Assembly: GCA_018907035.1 (NCBI GenBank)
Contig: JACCIC010000022.1
Location: 1,240,501-1,304,500, forward strand
Source of the DNA: Sycobia sp. Sy_11
Lineage: Eukaryota; Arthropoda; Insecta; Hymenoptera; Epichrysomallidae
Direction of reading: 5' to 3'
DNA length: 64,000 nucleotides
Part shown: in pieces, positions 24,865 to 35,888 of the stretch
Layout of the letters: each line of letters starts with the position of its first letter
Position numbering within the stretch: the stretch's first letter is position 1
Translations under genes and position numbers: made by a program
Notes under the pieces: generated by a model
What the model was told of the DNA's origin: nothing
Database searches by the model: none
The model's input: the letters and a program-made list of their open reading frames with translations, nothing else

Positions 24865-25416
24865 TATATTGTATACAAGTCGCGAAGTCGCGAGCCTTGG
24901 CGCGGTACAGTGCGGTAAGGGGAGAGCGAGCGCTCTCTCCCAATTCTCAAATAGAGCCGCACTGACTGCGAAATTTCAATGTGCCAGCGGCCTCGAAACT
25001 GGCTATTCGAGGGGGACCTGTCGTCGGCGCGATAGCGGGCGACAAGTCTCAGCACACTGAGGGTGGGATGCGATCACGTAGGATAAAATAAGAAATAAAA
25101 TTGTAATTACGCTCACACGGAGCGCTAATTTTAAGTTAAAATTAATTGTCAATTTTATAAATCATAAAATAAATATATTTTATGATTTTTACTGTTTCGG
25201 CGGATAATGGCGCGACTAAGCAAGTCAAGAACAGCGGCTAGTTCGGCACTGCCGATAGAAACAAATTATTTAGTATTTGTATTTTTGTTAATTATTTTAT
25301 ATTTCTTGTTGATAAATTTTTTTGTTGTTTTTTCTCAAATAAATAAGAATTTATTTTAGTCCCAACATCCAGCAAAGTCGGGAAAAATAAATAAAATAAT
25401 TGGATTTCGTGGTACG

Positions 25417-25728
25417 GTGCGTAGTAGAACAAACTTGGTGGCGTGTTGAGCGACCAAGGGCCTATGCGTGTTGAGCGTATGCTAAAGCACAGTACGCACG
25501 GTAAATAATTAAAACTAATAAATAAATTTAGCTTGCACAAGCGAACCTAGTAGTGCGTTGAGCGACTAGGGGCCTAGGTGGGTTGAGCCGGAGCCACTCG
25601 TTTATGCAAGTAAAACGAACAGAACATAGCCTTTGGTGGGGTGAAAAGAACTCGATGGCGTGCTGAGCGATCGGGGCCGAGGCGCGTTGAGCCGGAGCAT
25701 GAATTAGCTCTCACCAAAGCGCTATGTT
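25417..25728 (+). other. Array of three double-hairpin structured units (putative RNA element)
   Basis: Units lie at 25417-25499, 25532-25610 and 25623-25728. Each has a closing stem (7 bp; 13 bp with one mismatch; 16 bp with one bulge) and two inner hairpins whose 7-nt loop is G-N-G-Y-TGA in all six. The first hairpins pair CTTGGT/ACCAAG, CCTAGT/ACTAGG and CTCGAT/ATCGGG, so sequence changes while pairing is kept. Linkers between hairpins are GGGCC or GGGGCC, and units 2 and 3 share GCCGGAGC after the second hairpin. G-T pairs outnumber A-C mismatches on the + strand, suggesting the RNA is + sense. The host element is not identified; a Gypsy pol tail on the opposite strand lies just right of it. 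Confidence 0.75.
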
Positions 25729-25999
25729 ACATATTTCATTGGTTTGTATATTATTTACGCTCGGTCCATAAGCCGACCGCCCGATTGCCCGAAAGACAAA
25801 ATAGTTACTTGTCGCCCTATCTTGCGACGTTAGAGGTACTACCGGTTTTTCTTCCCATCTTGTTGATTTAACTTACTCTTTTCGTTGGTAATAGTTTCTC
25901 TGGAATCTGACCCCTTCTTAGGTAGTATACTTCCTAGCGTAGCACTCAGGCTACCCATATAAAGTAGGGCCTGGGGTGGTATGGCCTGGTTTGTTTCCT

Positions 26000-26400
26000 C
26001 AGCATCAGGTGGCGTTAGCTAGAGTATATTGATATTTCTATTCTCTCTATTGTTCTTTCCAATGTTAACGGTACATTCAGTATCGTTTTGGTCAGGCCGA
26101 CGAATGACTGCGCGCCTATCCTTGTCATTAAGGGAGTTTCCCCGGGCAGGCTTCCTTTGATCGATGTGAACTTTTAATTCATATTCAGCTCAATATATCA
26201 CAACTATCACTCTGAATAATGTCTTTATTACTTTAAATGGGCCCTCCCATTTTGACATAAATCCAGCGTGAAAACTCTTTGCTACGTTGGAGAGATAATG
26301 AGCTGTAGTTCTTCTGGGTTCGACGTTTTCATGGACATCATATTTTACTGGATATTCCTCTTGTAGCTCCTTATTTCTGATATTATTTATTTCTAGGTCG
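26000..26400 (-). pseudogene. Gypsy integrase C-terminal remnant
   Basis: Minus-strand reading gives EEYPVKYDVHENVEPRRTTA, then SFHAGFMSKWEGPFKVIKT, which resembles the GPY/F module at the end of Gypsy integrases, then KVHIDQRKPARG. A stop interrupts it near 26190. The open frame at 26393-26800 adjoins it but has no recognisable motif. Confidence 0.6.
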
Positions 26401-26419
26401 GAGACTGTACGAGAAATTC

Positions 26420-27725
26420 GATTTTCCAGTCACCTGATCGACAAATATTTCGCCCCGTAAGGACACCTCCTGATGTGTACTCCATTGCAGCGTTCTTTCT
26501 TCTCCGGAGCTGAAAAAGTACCAAAGCAAGAGAATGAGCCCATAAGCAGCGATCAGCTCCCACAGACCCTTGCCTCGGGAAGTTTAGACGTGCAGTTATA
26601 CTCCCCAAAACCCTTGAGTCAGAATGAATGCACTGACAGCAAACCAGGGTACTGCAATAATGGGAAGTAGATGCGCCATCACTTGCCACCCTACGACCCG
26701 ATCCGACTAGGATTCCGTCGAGGCATACACGATAGGAACAAACGTCCCGACATCTCCGGATCCTATGAATCCAGGTAGCCTGAGCGCTATCATAACACAA
26801 TCAGCCTCCGACGACCTGAAAACCGCATGTTGAAGAAGAGCACTTCATTTTAAATAATCTAAGCTAAATATTAGTTTATAACCTATTCGCTTGTAAGTTT
26901 CGCTTATTTTTTTATATAACTTGCGTTGAAATGTAATCTGGGCCATCCAGTAATATTTTCTTTTAGGTTTTTATTTTCTTCCAGCAATATGAGATCTTTC
27001 TGATGAGGGGGAGTTGATATATGACGAACCAAAATCCCTCTAAATCCTTGAGCGCGACCTACGCCGCCTGTTTTTCCCTGACACTGCCTTCCCCCGCAAG
27101 CCACAGCGCCTCTGCACCTATCTGTTTTGAAGTTAGCGGCTCAGGGCGGATAAAAGAAGGAAAGACAGAGAAGGAGAGCGGCCTCCACCCGTTGGACAAA
27201 CCCCATAGGAGCGCACCTTGGAGTACAATGGACTACGGTTTCTTTGATTATTATTCTTATAAAAAATAATTAAAAGTATATTATAATAAATTCAATAATC
27301 GTCGTTAAAAGTTGCATTAGGTTATCGACGAATGATACGCTAAACAATTTAGTGATCGTGGAATTAAAATTCTCTTATATAGAGAATAAAAGCGAATATC
27401 TTGGAAACTGCTATTTTGCTAAGATTTGGAGCAAAAAACTTTTTGACATCAAAAATATACTGGACTTCCAAAATATATGGAAATGGTATTAAAAGATAAA
27501 AATTCATAGCATACTGGTCCAATGCATTCTTAATATAAAAGCTTGGACCCAGAAGACAGAAAATATTACAAATTATAATATAAATAGCCATGATTTTGAA
27601 ATTCTTATTATCCCTTTTCCAGTAAATACTGCATTTGGTTAACAAATACGATCTTTAACTTCACTCAACAAACTTCTCGATGACTTCTCAATAAAAACAA
27701 TGCTTAAACAGTATTTAGACATACT
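26420..27725. other. Unassigned, moderately GC-rich DNA
   Basis: Probably transposon-derived, judged by composition. Open frames at 26393-26800 (-), 26473-26670 (+) and 27021-27269 (+) show no motif I recognise. From 27270 to 27725 it is AT-rich and featureless. Confidence 0.4.
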
Positions 27726-27732
27726 TTCATAT

Positions 27733-28760
27733 TAGGTGTACAAATAAGTTTCCGCTGTTTTGAAAAGATGGCGCCACCGATAAGATATCATCGAAATTGT
27801 CAGCTGTATGAAGTCGTATAGTATATGTTGACATCTGGAAATAGTATCACCTTTTAATATCTCTGACGTTTTGCTAGCATCACTTAGTTTTCATCGTGTT
27901 AAGATGTCAAGTTTTGAACCAAGTAAGCGTCATTTGCGGGAATTGTTAATTTACTTCTTTCATTTATAGCAATCTGCAGCTGAAGCACATTGGCTACTCG
28001 TAGAAGCATATTGTTATACTTATATACATAGTGATACTAATTTGAGTGAAAGAAGTTGTCGGGAGAGATTGCAAAAATTTAAAAGTGATGATTTTGACGT
28101 GGAGGACAAAACACGCAATGGAGGGCTCAAAAAGTATGGTGACATAGAATTGAAAGATTTACTGAAGGTAGAGCCTTGTCAAATGCAAGAAGAACTTGCA
28201 CAAGAGTTAGGACCGACTGAGCAAGCTATTGCACAACGTCTCCAAACCCTGGGTATGGTCCAAAAGTAAGGAAATTAAGTTCCTTATGAACTGAAGCTAA
28301 GAGACGTCGAGCGTCGCTTATTCGCTTGCAAACAATCGCTTAAAAGGCAAAATCGCACAGGATTTCTATATCGAATCATAATGACTATTACGAACTACTC
28401 CAACACATTCTAACCGTCATTGGAGTACGTTACCAATAAAAACTGATACGATTAAGCCGAACATTGAAGTTTATACGTCCACAATATGCTAAAAGGCACG
28501 ATAAAGTCATTTTTCAGCATGATAATGCTCGGCCACATGTTGCAAAACTGGTAAAAAACGTTAGAAGCACTGAATTGGAGTGTCCTACCCCACCCGCCGT
28601 ATTCACCAGATATTGCTCTTTCAGACCACCACCTATTCCAGTCGATGACTCATGATCTGGTTGAGTAGAACTTCACTTCTTACGAAGAAGCAAATAACTT
28701 AACAAAAAGTGCTTCAAATTATAAAACATTTTTACGTAAAAAAAATCAATAATTTATTTT
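27733..28760 (+). mobile_element. Decayed mariner transposon with internally deleted transposase
   Basis: The left end is GGTGTACAAATAAGTTTCCGC next to TA (27733-27757). The transposase starts at 27904 (MSSFEPSKRHLRELL), has a stop at 27967, then reads the helix-turn-helix part (SERSCRERLQKFKSDDFDVE, ending at 28268). After further stops come RRLFACKQSLKRQNRTGFLY and, after a jump, FIRPQYAKRHDKVIFQHDNARPHVAKL with the second catalytic Asp, and a frameshifted third block. The segment that normally carries the first catalytic Asp is missing. A right inverted repeat was not found. Confidence 0.8.
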
Positions 28761-29345
28761 TCGTTATTTTTAATTAGAAAATTTAGATATCTTAATTTTG
28801 AATATATATAATATCTTTACATATTCTGTGATTTTAAGTTTATGGTTTTGCTTTACACAAATTTTTTGAATTCACAATTGTACATATAGATATTAAATTA
28901 GTTAATAAATTTAGTTCACTATGTCTTGCAAATATATAGTATACATTTGTAACGTTCCTGTCCCCCTCGGGATAGCCTACGCGGTATCTTCCCAGGGTAG
29001 TTTGAGAGGGGAGGAAGTTTTTCGGGATCGGACGGCGGTTTCAGGAAAATAATTTTACAAGAACACAGTATAATTTTTTATAACAAAAATATTAATTTAT
29101 TTGTGATAATAATTCAGCTCCTCTATTTACAGGATTCTGTAACAAATAAATATAAACACAAAAATAATTAATAACGGTAACCTATAGCTATATCTATATA
29201 TTTATTTAAACTAATTTTGCGCTATTTTTCGCAGTGTCTCTAATATCCGGCGCTAATTACCGCACGAATACCCGGTGTTATTTTCCACGCGGGGAACTAA
29301 TGAAACGAGACAGGTTGGTTTTAAATGGAATAAAAATAAGGAAAA

Positions 29346-29543
29346 CTTAACTCCGCTGGTCTTTTGAGGAGCGCCTCGCAACCAGGATCAAGAGCTAAGG
29401 GGAGGGTTTCTAGTCGGGATAAGTAAACTGCTGGTCTTTTGAGGAGCGCCACGCAATCAGGATCACGTTTACTTAGGAAAGGTAAAATTATTCACCGTCT
29501 GTCTTTTGAGGAGCGCCTCGCAACAGAGATCAAGTTAATAATT
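29346..29543 (+). other. Array of three covarying stem-loop units (putative RNA element)
   Basis: Units lie at 29346-29399, 29421-29474 and 29486-29543. Each has an outer stem of 8-10 bp, an inner stem of 5 bp, a conserved apical part CTTTTGAGGAGCGCC..CGCA with a GAGG/CCTC mini-stem, and a conserved 3' bulge GATCA. Outer stems are unrelated in sequence yet pair 7/8, 8/8 and 9/10. Inner stems are CTGGT/ACCAG, CTGGT/ATCAG (one G-T) and TCTGT/ACAGA. Loops are kept and stems compensate. Confidence 0.8.
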
Positions 29544-29604
29544 TCGGAGAGGATTTTAAAGTCAGGATTAATTCGAGCTCTGGAAAAGTTCTAGCTCCGG
29601 GAGG

Positions 29605-29650
29605 AGTTCGTGTGAAACAACTTCGGAGCAGTTGGTTCACCGGGCGAACT
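29605..29650 (+). other. Two-stem hairpin downstream of the array
   Basis: AGTTCG (29605-29610) pairs with CGAACT (29645-29650), enclosing GTGAAACAACT/AGTTGGTTCAC (29612-29622 with 29630-29640, 10 of 11 paired) around a 7-nt loop. Confidence 0.75.
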
Positions 29651-30687
29651 GTCGATTTTGCCTTTTGCAGGCCCTTTTATAATAAAATAATCGGATAATT
29701 CCGTCGCCGTTCGTTTAATTTTGGACGAGGCGCCGAATTATAATAATTACATTAACAATAATAATAATTACAATAATAATAATAATCAATAATAATTATA
29801 ATAATTATAATAATTATTGCTTTATATTTTGATATTATTTGCAGCCGGTGTGCTGCGCACAGTAATAATATACATGTATACAAGTTTCAACATTTATATA
29901 CATATATTTATATATTATGCGTACATTAAGTCGTTTGCATTAATCAATTTAATTAAATACAGCGGGTGCATTCGTTTTCGGACACCCGTTGTATATACTG
30001 GAATTCGCGCGTTCGCTACATTCGTTGCGGCTCAGGCTGTTTAGTGAGAGCGTGCAGTAGTGTGCGTGCGGCACGTATTAGAGGGGATAGCGGCCGCTGG
30101 TCTAATACATTGAACGCGCTTTCTCTTGCTGCGCGCAGTGTATCCCCTCTACGGCATACTCTGTACTTAACTTAGTGGTAGAGAGAGACTAGATATCGCG
30201 TTCTCACTCTACTTGTTCGAGTTTTGGCAGTTGCGACGACCACCTTCTCCAGTAGTTGTCGCGACCTTTGCCCGGTTTTCGGTATTTATTCTGTGTATAT
30301 GCGAGTTTTAATTTTATAATTGTAGAAATAATATATTTAATATATTATTTCTAACGATGTTCGATATTATTTCTTGTGCCGTTTCTACATCTAAGTCCGT
30401 GTATGTATGTAAAGTACATCCACCAAATTAGATGTAACACCGTCTTAAGTATTTTAATTTTAATGCGTGTAATAAATTCTCTGTTTCGAACGAAATTTGC
30501 GCGGCCATGTTTTTAGCCGTCGCACATTTATGCATTTATTATTTATATATATTCGATATTATTATTTATAAATAATCGATATTCATAAAATCAACTTATT
30601 ATATATTTTTGTATATGAAAACAATTAAAATTAATATACAACAATTAGTTTTATTTATAATTAATTTAAATGAATTATATAAATATG

Positions 30688-30688
<1 letters not shown>

Positions 30689-30735
<47 letters not shown>
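30689..30735. repeat. (TA)n microsatellite
   Basis: About 47 bp of TA, sitting where the LTR/leader junction of the Gypsy remnant is expected. Confidence 0.95.
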
Positions 30736-30740
<5 letters not shown>

Positions 30741-31137
30741 CGGGGAACGTGCCGCTTTTCTTCCCGAGAAAAATAATAAGATCAAAATCTATTTTCTTTT
30801 ATGCGCTTCCACTTTCTGGTTTTCGTTTTAGTATTTTTGTATTTTTGTATATTTTTGTATTTTGGTATTTTTCGAAATTTACAAAAATTAAAATTTTGTT
30901 ATATTTTCAAAACAATTTTCTTTTTTATAGAATCTTATTTTTGGAAAATCGAAAATTCAAAAGAGAAACTTTCGAAATTTTTTGAAAATTTTTGGATAAT
31001 TTGAAAAATAAAATTCTTTTAAAATTACAAAGTGACTAAAAATAAACTATTTTTTTTACTTTTGTGGTGAGAATAAAAAATTTTTTTTTCGTATATATAT
31101 TTTTTTACGTTAGTCACCTATAATTTTTGCTCAGGAA

Positions 31138-32222
31138 ATGCAAAACCTGATCGATTTTAATTTGGCAGAGATCAACAGGCACGAACCGCTCGCATGTAGT
31201 ACAGCCAACGAATCGCCGATTCAGGCAGTCATAACGAGCGTAGCTACGTTCCCCGATTCGTGTGTCACGAATAGCATTATATGTCGGGCGCAAGTCGCAT
31301 CTCCTGCGTTAGATATAGCCATCCAGCCTCAGTCTACTGACACCATAGACAATTTAGTAATGAGTCCTGCATTACACAGCCTGCAGAATATACCTTAAAC
31401 TTGGATGTGACAACAGAACAGCAATGTCCAAGATCTGCAGCCGGGGCAAAATGAAATGCATGCTACGTTGGCTAGTATTCAACAACAGATGCATAAAACA
31501 CCGCGACGCAATCGTGCCACTTTCCAAGACACATACGATCTTCAATACTTGTGTGACGAACGTGACGAACACTCTAGTAATAATAAAGTTCCAAGGTCGA
31601 CCGGCGAGCCTACGTTCTCGGATCCTGGCCACCTTTGGTACCAAGGGGAGGCATCACATGGATCGAGATGTGATTATTTCGCCCGTTAATATAACGCGAT
31701 CATCGTTATCAAGTACTTTGGCTCAGCGCAAGGACATTGGTAAAACCGTGCACCAATGGAGAATCGAGTTCAATGGTGCCAAGGGAGAAAGCGTTGAGGA
31801 ATTTCTGCAGAGGATCGCGGAATGTCGCAGATTGACGCTGCTCACGGACTAGGACATGCTTAATACAATGACGGAGCTCCTCGACGGTGTCGCCCTCCAC
31901 TAGTATCGTGTATCCCGGAAAGATTGGACCAAGTGGCAAGAGTTCTCCTACGCAGCCCGGAGCTGCGACGACGTCGACCGACGCTTCCAAGCTGAGCTGA
32001 TTAACGAAGCACAGCGGCGTACGTAGGCCAAACGCGAGCCAACACGTGACTACGTGTTCTGTTTGTTGACGATTCTAAATCGGTTCGAAGAACCATGGTC
32101 GGACGACCAACAGCTCGCTCTCATCTACCATAATCTTCTCCCGGAGATACAGAAGTTAGTTCCGCGGGAGAAGATTACTTCTCCGTGTGCAAGGTCAGCG
32201 CGTATCCACTCCCTTACATGAA
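31138..32222 (+). pseudogene. Gypsy-type gag remnant
   Basis: It begins MQNLIDFNLAEINRHEPLAC. The capsid part reads IGKTVHQWRIEFNGAKGESV, then EEFLQRIAECRRLTLL (about 31738-31848) and RRFQAELINEAQRR (about 31980), the usual retrotransposon capsid pattern. After a stop it continues DYVFCLLTILNRFEEPW and LIYHNLLPEIQKLVPRE. At least three stops and a frame change near 31400 are present. It ends in a (TA)n tract and no pol follows. Confidence 0.7.
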
Positions 32223-32224
32223 CG

Positions 32225-32225
<1 letters not shown>

Positions 32226-32272
<47 letters not shown>
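32226..32272. repeat. (TA)n microsatellite
   Basis: About 47 bp of TA truncating the gag remnant. Confidence 0.95.
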
Positions 32273-32276
<4 letters not shown>

Positions 32277-33238
32277 TATTTAAGAAAAGATATTTATTTT
32301 TTGTAGGTTTTTAAGGTACTTGTGTCTGATTTATCTCCTAAATAATTTTTATATGAAAAATTTTTCGATACAAGCCATAGTTTTAAAACTATTAACGAAA
32401 TAGTAAAAATAAGAAGAATTTTTTTTCAATTCTGCAATATAAACAAGTTCCCGACCTGCTATGATCCCGAGAATTTAAGCTATTATTACACGCATCCTGA
32501 CTAACCATTTTCTACAATAACATTGATATTACAAAAATATTTTTTATTAAACTTTAATATAAAATTTCGGATTGAAAAAATTAAATGGAATGCCATGAAA
32601 AAGATTGAAAGCATCATGGGGAAAAAAAGCTTCAAAGAATTGGAAGCAACTTTCATAACATATTTTCTGCAGGAACATATATTTTTAATATACCCAAAGT
32701 AACGATTCACGTTTAAATAACTAGATAATTTTTTTTTTTCAATAATACTTGAAGTGCAGAAAAGCTATTTTTGTAGAATCTAGTTACTTCTAGAATTGAA
32801 TATCCTGCAGATAAATTTCATATATGGCGGTTGTGGCCGGGGAGCTGAGAAACTTATACTAGTGCCATCTGGATTTCGGGGAATATTACTAATTGAATGC
32901 TCCCCAACAGAGAGCCGCATGCCTATGAGCTTTACACTTCTATTATCGTTTATCTTAAATGCAGGATGATCATTGCATGGTTACAAGGTTTGTCAATTCA
33001 GCCACCTGTGGCGCTATTGAAGGTTTAAGAACGTGATTAATAATTTGTGGTTTTGGGGTAACGAGACTTTTTCTATATGGACTTTACGTTTCTATTTAAG
33101 TCTGTATTCCTTGCTTCAGTTGCATGTATCACCGTTTTTTAAAAAGCAAAACTTATGTTATGCAGCGAATTGGCCGGTGTTACAAAAAATACATTTACTA
33201 AAGTTTTTTGCTAAATATCTTTTAAACATCTTTTAAAC
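32273..33238 (+). promoter_or_regulatory. Upstream region of the proteasome alpha-4 gene
   Basis: AT-rich up to about 32820, then a short GC-richer patch (32830-33030) with GGCGGTTGTGGCCGGGG and TGTGGCGCTATTG (33007-33019). The TGGCGCTA core is shared with the UTP25 upstream flank. The transcription start probably lies in or just after this patch; this is inference. Confidence 0.35.
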
Positions 33239-34578
33239 ATGGTAAGGAACCATTATATAAATCAACCATATAGTCCGATTTTTTTGGAGTTTTTTTATCG
33301 TTATTAATGCTATAGAGGTTAAGTTAGAATTGCAATGTCATGTAGTATTATATTTTTTAATAGTATTTAGATATATTGTAATTATATTAATTATTAGTAA
33401 TAATTCTTTGCAATAATACTTGAATAAAATTGCTGATTTATTAAGTTCATCTCAGTATACTAAATTTTATGTATTTACAGTTTATTTAATAAGTATGTTT
33501 TAAATTATTACAGGCACGTAGATATGATACTCGTACTACAATATTTTCTCCAGAAGGTCGTTTATACCAAGTGGAGTATGCTATGGAAGCTATAAGCCAT
33601 GCTGGAACTTGCCTTGGTATTTTAGCCAATGATGGAGTACTTTTAGCAGCAGAAAAAAGAAATGCAAATAAACTTCTAGATGAAGTATTTTTTTCTGAAA
33701 AAATTTATAAACTTAACGATGATGTAGTTTGTTCATTAGCTGGTATAACAGCTGATGCAAATGTTTTAACAAATCAACTGCGTCTTATAGGTCAACAATA
33801 TCTTTTACAATACGGAGAAACTATTGCTTGTGAGCAATTAGTTTCATCACTATGTGATATTAAACAAGCGTATACCCAGTATGGTGGCAAAAGACCTTTT
33901 GGTGTATCAATTTTATATATGGGATGGGATCATCACTATGGTTATCAATTATATCAGTCAGATCCAAGTGGAAATTATGGTGGTTGGACAGCAACTTGTA
34001 TTGGTAACAATTCAGCAGCTGCAGTATCTTCACTCAAACAAGAGTATAAAGAAGGAGAAATGACATTAAAGGATGCAATGGCTCTGGCTATTAAAGTTAT
34101 GTCTAAAACTTTGGATATGAACAAACTTTCTGCTGATAAACGTTAGTAAAAATTAATATATCTAGTTTTAACTATATCTTGTTGCACAAAATTAAGTTCA
34201 TAATAAATTATGATTCCATAAAGTTATTATTTGTAAAGTTATGTATTTATATTGGACAAAAGTGCACAACAGATACCATTTGAGCATTAAAGAAAATGTT
34301 TAATATTGCATTGAATAAAATTAATCTTGAATTATTAAATTGATATTGTTATGAAATACATTTAATAAAAGTTCTATATTTATTATATAATTGATCAATT
34401 ATAATTAACAATTCAAAATTAATATTGTTTTTTAGTTGAACTAGCTACACTAACTCGAGTTGATGGCAAAACGAGGACAAAAATTCTGCCAGCAAATGAA
34501 GTAGAAGCCTTAATAGCTGAACATGAAAGACTTGAAGCAGTAGCAGAAGCAGCAAAGAAAGAAAAGCAAAAAATTTAG
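33239..34578 (+). CDS. PSMA4: Proteasome subunit alpha type-4 (three coding exons)
   Basis: 257 aa. Exon 1 is just the start codon, 33239-33241, followed directly by donor GTAAGG. Exon 2 is 33514-34141, after ATTACAG, with donor GTTAGT. Exon 3 is 34436-34578, after TTTTTTAG, ending in TAG. The N terminus [20 protein letters not shown] is the alpha-subunit signature helix that lines the gate of the 20S core. [19 protein letters not shown] and the rest follow PSMA4/Pros-alpha3 closely. The C terminus is the Lys/Glu-rich tail ([11 protein letters not shown]) typical of alpha-4. Alpha subunits are not proteolytic; they form the outer rings that control substrate entry. Length fits (about 260 aa). 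Confidence 0.97.
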
Positions 34579-35845
34579 GTTACTTTATTTGTTTATATAA
34601 GTTTATAAAATATGATTAAATTAAAAAATTTTATTAAAAAATGTATTCTAATTTCTTATTGTGTGTAAGTGGATTATAATTACATGAAGAACCTGTTGTC
34701 TTTCTATTGACATTTCAATCTAAAATTTATTAAAAATTAAATTGCAATGACATTTTTATTTAAATCTTTTGTAAAGAAACAAAATAACATCATTTAATTA
34801 TTTTTGCATTTTAAATATGAAAGTGAACAGAATAGACGGAAGCTGATATTTATTAACAAAACAATTTCTGATTTGACCATTATTTAATTTATAAAATATC
34901 GGTACCACAAAGCTTTCATCCTCTATTTAAAGGGCTTCTAATCAGATTTAAAATTTTATTGTTGGTATTGACAAATTGATAAAATAAATTAGTCATTGAA
35001 TTATTCATTGAACTTTTAAAATAAGATGCATACATTTATATAGAAAATTTATTTAGATTTTTGTACATTTTTCATTCAATTGTGAAAACAGTCTCTTATT
35101 TCTCCTAACAATAATAAGTGATATCGTACAATTTGGTAAAACACCCATTATCAAATTAGGTATTGTATACAATCTTGATCATTATCGAAATGTATCCAAA
35201 TGGAACATGTTTATTGAAGCATATATACTCATATGTCAAAAATTGATATAACTTCAATTAACAATTTCTTAAAGCTGATGATCATATGATTTAATAACTG
35301 AAATCAAAATTAATTATAATATAAATTATAATTCTATACTTTCCTCAACATTTAAATACTACATAGATATTATATATCATTTAATAAAATTTAATTTATT
35401 ACTTATATTGTTGCTTAAGAGGAATAAAGGTGTATTTCAGTAACTTTACAATCAATTTAAAATTTTTTGAAATCATTTACTAGATTTTATTTTTTGTAGG
35501 TATTAACATATCTTGCTTAAGACCTCTATTGATGAAAAAGATGAAATTGTTAAAAACTATCACAGAACTCACGTTCATACAAGAATTTCTTATGCAAGAA
35601 TGAAAAGATTCAGAGTTTTAAAAACTATATTATTTAAAATTCAATAAGCAGTTGAGTTTTCTTTTTATGTCATGAAAAGAACATTAAAATTTTTTAAGTA
35701 TGCTTTTAAATCAATTGAAAATTTTATGAGTTGAGATTAGATACATTTAAAATATCTTTAAAAAGTATAATTTTAAGATTTGTTTTCATAATTAACTAAT
35801 TAATTTTTCAGATAAAAATATCTGAGATTGTATATGTATATTGTA

Positions 35846-35888
<43 letters not shown>

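Larger units (their letters stand above)
28948..30688 (+). repeat. Gypsy LTR-like region, long and highly structured
   Basis: It starts TGTAACGTTCCTG, a common insect Gypsy LTR start, and lies in the same orientation as a Gypsy-type gag remnant beginning at 31138. It contains a hairpin array (29346-29543), a two-stem hairpin (29605-29650), an 11-bp stem TAGAGGGGATA/TATCCCCTCTA (30079-30089 with 30141-30151) and a 27-nt palindrome (30325-30351). The right end is uncertain: a (TA)n tract replaces the expected junction, and GTGACGGGGAACG just after it (30737) could be the tail of a tRNA-Arg-type primer site. Confidence 0.5.

Noticed and set aside
25417..25728. Hammerhead or other known self-cleaving ribozyme in the hairpin array
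   Set aside because: The CUGAUGA and GAAA core boxes are absent.
26393..27269. Host gene in the GC-rich stretch (135-, 65- and 82-aa frames)
   Set aside because: No domain, no splice logic, and it sits between retroelement pieces; left unassigned.
28944..30528. Solo LTR bounded by CATT target duplications (TGTAACG ... GTCGCA)
   Set aside because: A 4-bp match is weak in AT-rich DNA, and a same-strand gag remnant downstream argues for a truncated element with an LTR rather than a solo LTR.
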